Shown piece after piece: positions 17,290 to 26,224 of a DNA stretch of 56,823 nt. This stretch comes from Chloroflexota bacterium (GTDB lineage: Bacteria > Chloroflexota > Limnocylindria > Limnocylindrales > CSP1-4). The stretch's first letter is position 1. The number at the start of each line of letters is the position of its first letter. The position numbers were made by a program, and so were the translations under genes. The DNA lies in contig PLLE01000041.1 in assembly GCA_003141245.1 (NCBI GenBank), forward strand, positions 316,412-373,234, read 5' to 3'. Under the pieces are notes generated by a model. That model did not search any database, was not told the DNA's origin, and worked only from the letters and a program-made list of their open reading frames with translations.

Positions 17290-18456
17290 GTGAACCGCTT
17301 CGAGGCCAACCTACGCATCCCGGGCCCGACATCCATTCCGGACGCCGTCCGCGAAGCGGGCGCCCACCAGATGGTCAACCACCGGGGTCCCGAGTTCGCG
17401 GTCCTGCAGAACAGCATCATTGCCCGTCTGAAGACGTTCTACAGGACGGAGAACGATGTCCTGATCGTCACCGCGGCGGGCACCGGCGGTCTCGAGTCGG
17501 CGATCGTCAGCTTCCTGTCCCCCGGCGACAGGGTCCTGGCCGTGACCATTGGCGCCTTCGGCGATCGTTTCGCCAAGATCGCCACCGTCTACGGCGCCGA
17601 CGTGACCAAGCTGGCGTTCGAATGGGGCAAGGCCGCCGAGCCGGCCAGGGTCCGCGAGGCCCTCCAGGCCGGCGGTCCGTGGAAGGCCGTCCTGATGACC
17701 CAGAACGAGACCTCGACTGCCGTCACCAACCCGATCCACGAGCTGGCCAAAGTCGTCAAGGATGTCGCGCCCGACGCGTTGATCGTCGTCGACGCCATCA
17801 GCGGCCTCGGCGCAGTTCCGTTCGAGACGGACGACTGGAAGCTCGACGTAGTCGTCAGCGGTTCGCAGAAGGCCTGGATGGTCGCTCCCGGACTGTCCTT
17901 CGTGTCCGTCTCGCCGCGTGCGTGGGAAGCCGCGGCCGTGGCGAAGATGCCCAAGTTCTACTTCGACCTGGCCGCTCACAAGACCAGCGCCGAAGCGGGC
18001 CAGACCCCCTGGACGCCTGCCGTGGCGGTCATGTTCCAGCTCGACGTCGCCCTTGACCTGATGGAGCAGGAGGGTCTCGAAGACATTTGCAAGCGCCACG
18101 CCGCCGTCGGCGCCGCCGTCCGGGCAGGCCTGACGTCCCTGGGCTTCAAGCTCCTGGCCGATCCGGCCTACGCCTCGAACACCGTCACCGGCGCCTGGAT
18201 CCCAGAGGACCTCGACTGGAAGACGTTCAACGGCAAGCTCCGCAAGCTCGGCCTGATCGTCGCCGGCGGGCAGGGCGCCCTCAAAGGCAAGATCTTCCGC
18301 ATCGGACACCTCGGCCACGTGACGGTTCCGGACATCCTCAACGCGATGGCTGTCCTGGAGCAGGCCCTGATCGAGCTCGGCCGGCCGGTCACGCCCGGCG
18401 TGGCCGTGCAGGCCGCGCAGGTCGCTGCGCTCAAGTCCCTCGGCCTGGCCAAGTAA
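17290..18456 (+). CDS. Class V aminotransferase, probable phosphoserine aminotransferase
   Basis: A 388-residue fold-type I PLP enzyme of the alanine-glyoxylate/serine-pyruvate class. The PLP lysine is in VVSGSQKAWMV near residue 195, and the cofactor Asp is in IVVDAISGLGAV. N-terminal IPGPTSIPDAVREA is typical of the family. Standing directly before serA, it is best read as a class V enzyme serving as phosphoserine aminotransferase (3-phosphohydroxypyruvate to phosphoserine), as in lineages lacking standard SerC; serine-glyoxylate aminotransferase is the alternative. GTG 17290 has GAGGTGG 4-5 bases upstream. Confidence 0.82.
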   Translation: MNRFEANLRIPGPTSIPDAVREAGAHQMVNHRGPEFAVLQNSIIARLKTFYRTENDVLIVTAAGTGGLESAIVSFLSPGDRVLAVTIGAFGDRFAKIATVYGADVTKLAFEWGKAAEPARVREALQAGGPWKAVLMTQNETSTAVTNPIHELAKVVKDVAPDALIVVDAISGLGAVPFETDDWKLDVVVSGSQKAWMVAPGLSFVSVSPRAWEAAAVAKMPKFYFDLAAHKTSAEAGQTPWTPAVAVMFQLDVALDLMEQEGLEDICKRHAAVGAAVRAGLTSLGFKLLADPAYASNTVTGAWIPEDLDWKTFNGKLRKLGLIVAGGQGALKGKIFRIGHLGHVTVPDILNAMAVLEQALIELGRPVTPGVAVQAAQVAALKSLGLAK

Positions 18457-18466
18457 GGAGCCCTCA

Positions 18467-20050
18467 ATGAAGATCCTCGTTGCCGAGCCCCTGGCCAAGC
18501 AGGGCCTCGAGATCCTCCGTGCGCATCACGAGGTAGACGAGAAGATCGGGCTCACACCCGACGAGCTCGCCGCCGTCATCGGTGAATACGATGCCCTCCT
18601 GGTTCGCAGCCAGGTCAAGGTCACGGCCGAGATACTCGCCCACGCTACCCGCCTGATCGTCATCGGCCGAGCCGGCGTCGGTGTAGACAACGTCGACCTC
18701 GAGGCCGCCACCAAGGCCGGCATCGTGGTCGTCAACGCACCCACCGGCAACACTGTCTCGGCCGCTGAGCAGACGATCACGCTGATGCTCGCGCTCGCCC
18801 ACAAGACCGCCGCCGCCGACGCCTCGATGCGCAGGGGCGAGTGGAAGCGCAGCGCCTTCACCGGCGTCGAGCTCCGGGGACGGACCTTGGGCATCATCGG
18901 CCTCGGCAAGATCGGGCAGGCCGTGGCCGACCGCGCCCGAGGCCTGGAGATGAACGTGATCGGCAACGACCCGTTCGTCACGACCGAGCAAGCCGCCCTT
19001 CACGGCATCACCCTGGTCGACGTCGAGACGATCCTGGAGAAGGCCGACGTCATCACCGTGCATGTCCCCATCAACAAGACGACCCGTGGGCTCATCGGCC
19101 CCGACCAGATCGACAAGCTCAAGCCCGGCGTGATGCTCATCAACGTCGCCCGCGGTGGCGTCTACGACGAGGCGGCGGTGGCCCAGGCCCTCACCGACGG
19201 CAAGATCGCCGGTGCAGCCTTCGACGTCTACGATCCAGAACCCCCGGTCGACTCACCGATCCTGACCGCGCCCAACACTGTCTTGACGCCGCACCTCGGC
19301 GCCCTGACCGCCGAGGCCCAGCTGCGCGTCGCCGAGGAAGCATGCGAACAGGTCATCGACGTCCTCGCCGGCCGCTCGGCCCGCTACGCGGTCAACGCGC
19401 CCCTGCTCACCCCGGAGACGTCGCGGGCCATCGCCCCGTACCTGCCCCTGACGGTAATTCTCGGTCGCTTCGTCGCCCAGTACCTGCGTGGCGGAGTCAA
19501 GACCCTGACGATCGACGTCGCCGGGGATCTGGCCGACTACGACACGTCGCAGCTCGCGGCGGCCGCGCTGCGCGGCATTCTCGAGAACGCGACCAGCGAG
19601 CGAGTCAACCTCATCAACGCCGGGTTCCTCGCCAAGAACCGCGGCCTGACCGTCAACGAGCGCAAGACAAACGACGCGGGCACGTTCGCCTCGCTGGTGA
19701 CACTCACCGCCGAGGGCGACTCCGGCAAGGCCGTGGTGGCTGGCACGGTCGCCAACGGCGAGCCGCGACTCGTCCGCATCGACGACGAGTGGCTCGACAT
19801 GGCGCCGGCACCGTTGATGGTCGTCACGCGCCATCAGGACAAGCCCGGAACGATGGGCCGCATCGGTCTGATCCTCGGCGAGGCCGATGTCAACATCAGC
19901 TCCATGACACTGGCACGGACCGCGGCCCGGCGGGACGCGTTGATGCTTCTGGCCGTCGACGACGAAGTGTCGAACGCGGTCGTCGACCAGATCCGGAACC
20001 ACCCGTCGGTCCTCGACGTGTGGGTCATCCGGGCCGCAACCGATCGTTGA
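18467..20050 (+). CDS. serA: D-3-phosphoglycerate dehydrogenase
   Basis: A 527-residue long-form SerA with the catalytic and NAD domains (1-315), an intervening ASB-like domain (about 320-445) and a C-terminal ACT domain (about 450-527) for serine feedback. The NAD loop is LGIIGLGKIGQAVADRA; the catalytic region includes NVARGGVYDEAAV and the His in LTPHLGALTAEAQ. It oxidises 3-phosphoglycerate to 3-phosphohydroxypyruvate. The ATG has AAGGAG 7 bases upstream and follows the aminotransferase by 10 bases. Its stop overlaps the next start as TTGA. Confidence 0.95.
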   Translation: MKILVAEPLAKQGLEILRAHHEVDEKIGLTPDELAAVIGEYDALLVRSQVKVTAEILAHATRLIVIGRAGVGVDNVDLEAATKAGIVVVNAPTGNTVSAAEQTITLMLALAHKTAAADASMRRGEWKRSAFTGVELRGRTLGIIGLGKIGQAVADRARGLEMNVIGNDPFVTTEQAALHGITLVDVETILEKADVITVHVPINKTTRGLIGPDQIDKLKPGVMLINVARGGVYDEAAVAQALTDGKIAGAAFDVYDPEPPVDSPILTAPNTVLTPHLGALTAEAQLRVAEEACEQVIDVLAGRSARYAVNAPLLTPETSRAIAPYLPLTVILGRFVAQYLRGGVKTLTIDVAGDLADYDTSQLAAAALRGILENATSERVNLINAGFLAKNRGLTVNERKTNDAGTFASLVTLTAEGDSGKAVVAGTVANGEPRLVRIDDEWLDMAPAPLMVVTRHQDKPGTMGRIGLILGEADVNISSMTLARTAARRDALMLLAVDDEVSNAVVDQIRNHPSVLDVWVIRAATDR

Positions 20051-20916
20051 ACTCCTCTCTGCGGGATGCGGAGCGGCCCCGACCCGGGGAAGCCCGGGCC
20101 GCCGGGGCCGCTCCGCTCATTCCTGACGGCCTCGACGCGATCCTCGTTCTCCTGCGCCACGGGCAGACGGAATTCATCGTCGAGAAGCGCTTCCAGGGCC
20201 AGATGGAGGCGCCGCTCACGCCTCTCGGCGAACAGCAGGCGCGCCTGGCCGGCCGCCGCCTGGCAGCGCCCCACGCCGCTCCGGCCCTGCCTATCCCGGA
20301 CACTGCGCCGTTCGCCATCGTCCACTCCCCGTTGGGACGGGCTCGCCGCAGCGCCGAACTGGCGGTCGAGGAAATGGCCGCCGCCGGCCGCGCCACTCCC
20401 CCACTCCGCGCCGACGCCGGATTCGCCGAGATTGCCCAGGGTCCCTGGGAGGGCCTGACCGAAGAGGAGATCATGGCCCGCTTCGGGGAGACGCTGGGAG
20501 GCTGGCGGCGCTGGCCGACGAAGTTTCACGCACTCGGCGGCGAGAGCCTGGAGCAGGTATTCGCGCGAGTCGAACCGGCGCTGGCTCGCCTGCTGTCCGA
20601 GATGGCCGTTGGGTCCACCCCCGGCACGATGGACCGCCACCAGGTTCTGGGCTACGGCAACGTCGGCCCACAGCGAAGCTGGTCGCTCATCGTCGCCCAT
20701 GGCGGTGTCTTCAGGGTGGTGGCCTGCGCTCTGCTAGGGCTCCCGCTCGAGCATTTCTGGAACTTCGACTTCGGACTCGGCGCCATCACCGTCATCGAGA
20801 TCCGGGCCGGCCGCGCCGTGCTGCTGGCCCTGAACCTCGACGGTCATCTCGGAGACGATCGAACGACGGCCTCGTCCGAAGAGTCGGCCGACCGCGGCCA
20901 GTCGGGCGCTCTATAG
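20047..20916 (+). CDS. Histidine-phosphatase-superfamily protein, possible phosphoserine phosphatase
   Basis: A 289-residue phosphoglycerate-mutase-like protein with LVLLRHGQTEFIVEKRFQG near residue 35 (RHG catalytic His), HSPLGRARRSAELAVEE (second Arg) and SLIVAHGGVFRVVACALLG (second His). It is coupled to serA through a TTGA overlap if TTG 20047 is the start, which I favour on position since no ribosome-binding site is clear; the family match begins about 30 residues later. Metal-independent phosphoserine phosphatases of this superfamily are known, so it may complete serine synthesis; other phosphatases of the fold cannot be excluded. Confidence 0.78.
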   Translation: MNSSLRDAERPRPGEARAAGAAPLIPDGLDAILVLLRHGQTEFIVEKRFQGQMEAPLTPLGEQQARLAGRRLAAPHAAPALPIPDTAPFAIVHSPLGRARRSAELAVEEMAAAGRATPPLRADAGFAEIAQGPWEGLTEEEIMARFGETLGGWRRWPTKFHALGGESLEQVFARVEPALARLLSEMAVGSTPGTMDRHQVLGYGNVGPQRSWSLIVAHGGVFRVVACALLGLPLEHFWNFDFGLGAITVIEIRAGRAVLLALNLDGHLGDDRTTASSEESADRGQSGAL

Positions 20917-20995
20917 GCATTTCACGGGAGCCACTCAACCGCCTCGACGACCTCCGCGGGATAATCGGTCGGACGCTGCGGTCCGTCGGCCGACG

Positions 20996-23422
20996 TCAGC
21001 GAGGCCTGGCTCGGCCCGTCTTCGACGGCTTGGGGTGGCGACCCGGGATGCGGAATGCGAGCCGGAGCAACGCCTGGCGGACCCGCCGCTGCGCCGTCGC
21101 GAGCGAGATGAGTCGATCCGTCGCGAGCATGCGCCTGCCGTAGGTGACCTCGACCTCGGCCATCGCCACGATTCCTAACGGGTCCGAGGCGCGCGGTACG
21201 AGCTCGGCCAGCATCCCCGTGTACTCGTATACCGTCTGCGTAGGCAGGGGTCTATACCCGAACCGGCTGGCCAGCTTCACGACGCCGCGGTAGACCGTAT
21301 CGGGGCCCTGGAGTCGCCTCGGGCGCCAGCGCCAGAGCAGGATCAACGCCAGCCCGAAGGCGGGCGAGCCGATGACGACCGGGATCAGGAACTTGCCGGG
21401 GCCGCCGTCGTCCGTGGAGTTGGTTGTCGAGCCACCGCCACCACGCCGCGGCGTCTCCTCCGGACCGACCGTTCGGCCGGGTTCGAGGCCCGAGAACGAC
21501 GGGGTCGGCGAAGTCTTGACCTCGCTGCCCGCGGGAAGCTCGGTCGGCTGCCCGACCGAGCCCCCGGTCGGATCGAACGGGATCCAGCCGTAGCTCGGGA
21601 AGTAGACCTCGACCCAGGCGTGGCGCTGCTGGGCGGTTACCTGCTCGATCAGCGTGTGCTGGTCCAAGAGCCCAGGCAGGAACCCGAGCACGTAGCGAGC
21701 CGGGAAGCCGTCCATGCGCATCAGCATCGTCATCGTGGTGGCGTACTGCTCGCAGAACCCCTCTCGGAAGAGAGCGAAGCAATCCACCGTCGAGAGCGAG
21801 GCGCACTGGCGCGCGATGTCACCGATGTTCGTGGTGTAGGTGAAGTGATCCGGATCGCGCAGGTAGTCCTGAATCGCCTTCGCGGCGTCGTACTCGTTGG
21901 CAAAGCGCCCGGTCTCGGGGTCGATGACATACCCCTGCGTCGGTGCCCACTGCTTGATGAGCTGCAGCAGGTATTGGCCATCGGACCCGACCAGTTCGGC
22001 TCCCTGCGTATAGCGAGCCACGATGCCCGTCGGGTACGCCGTCCCGGCGTGGCGCAATCGCCACTCGGTCAGGCCAACGCCGGCGGGATCCATGTTCGGG
22101 ACGTTCGCCGTGACGCGGTAGTCCGTGGCATCCGTGGGGAACCAGACCACGTCGGCATCGGATGGCGAGCTACCGACGAGAACGCGTCCCGTAGAGACGT
22201 CGATCACCTCGGGCTCGTTGGCCACGATCAGGTGTCTGATCGACGGGTCCTGGATGTGGATCACGTAATGGAACTCGTTCCGCCCCGCGGTGGCGCTGCT
22301 CACCAGATCCAGCGTGCCCTCGGTCAGCGGCGAATTGGCGGCGATTTCCGTCTGTGCCGGGCCGCTGCCGACAGACCATCCGGTTGCCTGGAATCGGTCG
22401 TACGCGATCACGCGCCAGTGCGAGCTGGTCACTCCATCCGGCAGCCTGACTGTGAAGGCGTCCTCCGTCCCGGCCTGGAAGGAGGAACCGACCGACGTGG
22501 AGAGGCCGAAGTCCCCCCCAGGGTTGATGCGACTCTGACCGCCGTTCGGCAGGTAGTTGCTGATCCAGTTCGCCAAGTCCCGGAAGTTTCCGCTCGCCCC
22601 CTGCAGCGGCGCGGCAAGCGGCGCCGAACTCGCTACGCTGGTCAGGAACAGCGCGCCGCATATCGCCACCGAAGCGAACCCGAGGCCTCCCTGGACATGT
22701 GGCGCGTGCATGTCGCCGCCGCGCCAGATGCGGTGGCGCAGCCAGCTCGACCGTTCGTCCGCGGCATGCGCCCGGAGCAGGAGAACTAGCGCCGCGGTAC
22801 TGAACAGGACCAGGATCGGGAACTGGTCCTGCAGCGTCATGGCCATGTTGGCAATCAGGACGACCGCCATGAGCAGAACCCCGTTCACGGCGCGGTGATG
22901 GCCGAACACGTCGTAGGAGCCCGCCTGGGCCGTGCCCCAGGCGACGATGCCGATGATCAGGCCGAAGTGGCCGTACTGGTTGGTCGACAATTGATGGCGC
23001 CAGGTGAGATCGAGGTAGGCCTGCGTCACGGAACCGGCCGTTGCCTGGAACCACCCGATCAGGCCTGGGTGAGCGCCCGGAATCTGCGCCCCAACGGCTT
23101 CGATCAGAAGGAAGGCGCCGATGGTAGCTCCAAGCAGGTGGGCCAGCCACCGCGACATCTCGAGTCGCGCGCTCAGGTAGCCCCACAGCGCCGCCGCGAT
23201 GGCGGCCCAAATGACGAAGCTGCTCAGGCTGTCACGGCCCAGGATCCAGCGTGCGTCGGCGATCGACCAGGCCATCGTGCCGGCCATGATCAGAACCAGG
23301 AGCAGGCTCGCCCAGCCTTCGTCGGGGCGCAAGCGCTCCACAATCCAGCCGACGCTGCCGGGTTCCGCTCCGCTCGGCTCCACGCGACGCGACCGCAGCT
23401 CGGCGGCGGGACTCGGCGACAT
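20996..23422 (-). CDS. TgpA-type membrane transglutaminase-like protein
   Basis: An 808-residue protein with about six transmembrane helices in residues 35-250, a large extracytoplasmic region, a transglutaminase core, and a further membrane helix (FLIPVVIGSPAFGLALILLW) before a C-terminal DUF4129-like tail. The triad is readable: Cys in EGFCEQYATTM, His in QRHAWVEVYFP, Asp in IPFDPTGGSV. Such proteins act on the outer face of the membrane; the substrate is unknown. I start at ATG 23422; GTG 23434 is possible. It is third in a moxR-DUF58-transglutaminase operon. Confidence 0.86.
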   Translation of the reverse strand: MSPSPAAELRSRRVEPSGAEPGSVGWIVERLRPDEGWASLLLVLIMAGTMAWSIADARWILGRDSLSSFVIWAAIAAALWGYLSARLEMSRWLAHLLGATIGAFLLIEAVGAQIPGAHPGLIGWFQATAGSVTQAYLDLTWRHQLSTNQYGHFGLIIGIVAWGTAQAGSYDVFGHHRAVNGVLLMAVVLIANMAMTLQDQFPILVLFSTAALVLLLRAHAADERSSWLRHRIWRGGDMHAPHVQGGLGFASVAICGALFLTSVASSAPLAAPLQGASGNFRDLANWISNYLPNGGQSRINPGGDFGLSTSVGSSFQAGTEDAFTVRLPDGVTSSHWRVIAYDRFQATGWSVGSGPAQTEIAANSPLTEGTLDLVSSATAGRNEFHYVIHIQDPSIRHLIVANEPEVIDVSTGRVLVGSSPSDADVVWFPTDATDYRVTANVPNMDPAGVGLTEWRLRHAGTAYPTGIVARYTQGAELVGSDGQYLLQLIKQWAPTQGYVIDPETGRFANEYDAAKAIQDYLRDPDHFTYTTNIGDIARQCASLSTVDCFALFREGFCEQYATTMTMLMRMDGFPARYVLGFLPGLLDQHTLIEQVTAQQRHAWVEVYFPSYGWIPFDPTGGSVGQPTELPAGSEVKTSPTPSFSGLEPGRTVGPEETPRRGGGGSTTNSTDDGGPGKFLIPVVIGSPAFGLALILLWRWRPRRLQGPDTVYRGVVKLASRFGYRPLPTQTVYEYTGMLAELVPRASDPLGIVAMAEVEVTYGRRMLATDRLISLATAQRRVRQALLRLAFRIPGRHPKPSKTGRARPR

Positions 23423-23480
23423 CCGCGCTGTCACTCTCGCCCCGGCCCTTCCAAGATTGGCGCACCGACTTCGCGGCTTG

Positions 23481-24710
23481 TCATGCCAGCACCGTCCCCA
23501 GGTTGTCGCCGGCGTGAACCTCGCAAACCTTGAGGTCGTACTCGGCGAGGGCGAAACGCAGGGCGCGCTGCTCCTGGGACTCCGGCTCGCGCTCCACGGA
23601 AGCACCCCGTCGTCGGGGCCGGTCGAACTGCTCATAGCTGGCCGCGTCGAGCGTGACCACCACGGCGGCCACACCTCGGCGGCGCAGTCCCGTCAGGGCA
23701 CGGACCCAGTGTCGATCGTTCGACGGGGTGACGACCACGGCGGTCATCCCCCGTCGCAGCTTGGGCAGGCTGGCGAGGAACACTTCCGCAAGGGGCGTCC
23801 TTCCGTCGCCCTCTACGGCGGCGAGCAGCTGCATGATCTTCTGACGCTGACGCGCACCGCGATCGGCTGGGATTGAGACGAGCCTGTGGCCGCTCGTCGT
23901 CAGGCCGACGGCGCGGTTCTCCAGGATTGCGTCGTGGGCGATTGAAGCCGCCACCCGGAGCGACTCCTCGACGGTGGAGACGTCGCCCTTACCCCCCTGA
24001 GCGGCGCTCTCCAGGTCCACGAACAGCCACACGTCGGCAGTCTGCTCGAGGTCGAACTCCTTTACCTGGATCTCGCCGAGCCGCGCCGTACTGCGCCAGT
24101 GGATCCGGTTGAAGCTGTCGCCCGGCGCGTAGGGCCGGACCGTGGTCGCGAGTGGCGTCGACTGCAGAGTCCGCTCGGGTGCCGAGTGCGTACCCTCCAG
24201 GTTGGCGTTCGGAAGCCGCCATCGCGGCAGCCGAACGACTTTGGGAAATACCGTCACGACCGTCGGTCGACCGACCGTGGCGGCCGCCTCGAAGAAGCCA
24301 AACGGATCGCCCGTCCGGACGACCATGGGCTCGACGCGATACGTGCCCCGCCGCGTGAGCGGCACGATCGCGATCCAGGAGCGCTGCCCCCACGACCGCA
24401 GCCCGAGGGCGCGTCCGGGCAGCGGCACCGGCAGGTCCGTCGGGTTGTAGACCTCCAGCCACGGCTTGGGCAGCCCGCTGGCGTTGGCAATGCTGTACGT
24501 GGTGCGCAAGTCATCGCCGACGTGGCCCTGACGATGGTCGACGCGGAAACCGGCCTCGAGATCGGCCAGTCCGAATCGCGTCAGCACGTAGCTCCCCCCG
24601 ACTGCCAGCAGCCCGAGGTAGACCAGGTAGAAGAGGAACGGCAGACCGGTCGAAAATGCGGCGATCAGCAGAACGACCGCCACGATCAGGAACTGCAGTC
24701 GCCGGATCAC
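23481..24710 (-). CDS. DUF58 protein
   Basis: A 409-residue DUF58 protein. Two hydrophobic helices at 5-42 anchor it; the family core RPYAPGDSFNRIHWRSTARLG near residue 195 is intact and followed by a vWA-like domain with VWLFVDLESAAQGG. DUF58 proteins are usual partners of MoxR ATPases and TgpA-type transglutaminases in cell-envelope modules. It lies 21 bases after moxR and 58 bases before the transglutaminase start. Confidence 0.87.
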   Translation of the reverse strand: MIRRLQFLIVAVVLLIAAFSTGLPFLFYLVYLGLLAVGGSYVLTRFGLADLEAGFRVDHRQGHVGDDLRTTYSIANASGLPKPWLEVYNPTDLPVPLPGRALGLRSWGQRSWIAIVPLTRRGTYRVEPMVVRTGDPFGFFEAAATVGRPTVVTVFPKVVRLPRWRLPNANLEGTHSAPERTLQSTPLATTVRPYAPGDSFNRIHWRSTARLGEIQVKEFDLEQTADVWLFVDLESAAQGGKGDVSTVEESLRVAASIAHDAILENRAVGLTTSGHRLVSIPADRGARQRQKIMQLLAAVEGDGRTPLAEVFLASLPKLRRGMTAVVVTPSNDRHWVRALTGLRRRGVAAVVVTLDAASYEQFDRPRRRGASVEREPESQEQRALRFALAEYDLKVCEVHAGDNLGTVLA

Positions 24711-24731
24711 GACGCGACGTCCTTCCCGAGG

Positions 24732-25766
24732 CTAGCGAGCGGGGCTGCCGCTCGCGTCCCTCTGGACCGCGGCCGTTCGGCCGGACCCTGCCTCCGCCCC
24801 TTCGCCGCGCTTGGTCGCGCTGACAGCTCGGCTCGTGTCCACGGCGACGGTGTCGAGCAGCTCCGCGACGACCTGGCGCGGATCGATGTCGTGCATCGAC
24901 GAGCTGGTCTTGATGATCAGGCGGTGGGCCAGGCACGACTCGGCCAGGGCCTTGATGTCGTCCGGGATCACGAAGTCGCGCCCGGCCAGGCCGGCGAGCG
25001 CCTGTCCGGTCCGATACAGGGCCAGCGAGCCGCGCGGCGACGCGCCCAGGTAGACGTCCGGATGAGTTCGGGTCGCGTTCACCAGGCGAACGATGTAGTC
25101 CGCGACGCTCGGGTCGACGTAAATCTCACGCACCGACTTCTGAAGCTCGCGCAACTCGTCGACCGGGAGGACTTCCCTGAGATCCTCGAGTGGGTGCGTA
25201 ATCTTCTGCTGGTCGAGAATCGTCTGTTCGTCGGACTGGCTCGGGTAGCCCAACCGGATGCGGAGCATGAAGCGGTCGAGCTGGGCTTCCGGCAGGGCGA
25301 AGGTGCCCTCGTACTCGATCGGGTTCTGGGTGGCGATCACCAGGAACGGCTCGGGCATCGCGTAGGTGGTTCCGTCGATCGTCGCCTGGTGCTCCTCCAT
25401 GCACTCCAGGAGCGCGGACTGCGTCTTCGGCGTCGCGCGGTTGATCTCGTCGGCAAGGACAACCTGGGCCATGATCGGACCCGGTCGGAACTCGAACTCC
25501 TGGGTCCTCTGGTTGTAGATGGAAAGTCCGGTCACGTCCGACGGGAGCAGGTCCGGGGTGAACTGGATGCGGCGGAAACTGCAGCCCAGGCTGCGCGCCA
25601 CTGCCTTGGCAAGCATCGTCTTGCCGGTGCCCGGTACGTCCTCGATTAGCAGGTGGCCTCGGCACAGCAGGGCAACCAGCGTCAGGCGGACCTCTTGGCG
25701 CTTGCCGATGATGACGCGTTCGACATTTGCCGCGACCTTCTCACCGGTCTCTTGAATGCTCGTCAT
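24732..25766 (-). CDS. MoxR-family AAA+ ATPase
   Basis: A 344-residue MoxR chaperone-like ATPase. Walker A is [20 protein letters not shown] near residue 40, Walker [21 protein letters not shown] near 105, sensor 1 [20 protein letters not shown] near 145. The lid domain follows, and the last 40 residues are a low-complexity tail. MoxR proteins help mature or regulate complexes built by their DUF58/vWA partners. A weak AGAGAGAC precedes the ATG. A possible -10 (TAGTAT) lies at 25871-25876. Confidence 0.92.
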   Translation of the reverse strand: MTSIQETGEKVAANVERVIIGKRQEVRLTLVALLCRGHLLIEDVPGTGKTMLAKAVARSLGCSFRRIQFTPDLLPSDVTGLSIYNQRTQEFEFRPGPIMAQVVLADEINRATPKTQSALLECMEEHQATIDGTTYAMPEPFLVIATQNPIEYEGTFALPEAQLDRFMLRIRLGYPSQSDEQTILDQQKITHPLEDLREVLPVDELRELQKSVREIYVDPSVADYIVRLVNATRTHPDVYLGASPRGSLALYRTGQALAGLAGRDFVIPDDIKALAESCLAHRLIIKTSSSMHDIDPRQVVAELLDTVAVDTSRAVSATKRGEGAEAGSGRTAAVQRDASGSPAR

Positions 25767-26224
25767 CTGTCTCTCTTCTGGACTGGAGGCTGGTCGATGA
25801 TCCGCGAGCAGGTCGCAGAGCCGTCTTCTCGGCGAAGCCCTCCGTCCAGGACGCCGTCGGGGGCCGCCACATACTACGCCGAGACGCCCTGCCGTTTCTC
25901 CTTGTGACCTTGTCGAGCCAACCTGTCGCGACTTCTCTTCTCGCCTGGCGGCGTCGAGATGGCTTCTACTCCAACAGACGCGATTCGGCGTTCCGTTGTT
26001 CGAAACACGCGCGAACCGCTGCCGCGGCCTGATCGCTGGACATCAACGTCCCAAAAGCCATCCTCTGTTGGCCTTGCGAATCGCCTTGCAAAGACCGGGA
26101 CCTTCAGCCCACGCGAACGAGTACGAGCAGGGCGGCTCGCGATCCAGGGTATCGGGGTACCCTCCAGAAGCGGGCGCCTCATCGGGCAGCGCTCAGGATC
26201 GGTTCATAGGACTGTGGAGCTAAG
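25767..26224. other. Intergenic region between divergent moxR and zinc-ribbon genes
   Basis: This 458-base gap must hold the promoters of both flanking genes. A TAGTAT on the minus strand at 25871-25876 is a candidate moxR -10, and GGAG at 26216-26219 serves the plus-strand gene. Short open frames on both strands have unlikely composition and no start signal. I see no hairpin, riboswitch or repeat. Confidence 0.5.

Noticed and set aside
18841-20046. Long frame running through serA into the phosphatase frame
   Set aside because: Arg/His-rich shadow of serA; phosphatase homology begins after the serA stop.
25874-26182. Open frame of about 100 codons on the minus strand in the moxR upstream gap
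   Set aside because: Arg/Ser/Thr-rich translation, no ribosome-binding site, no family pattern; typical chance frame in GC-rich DNA.
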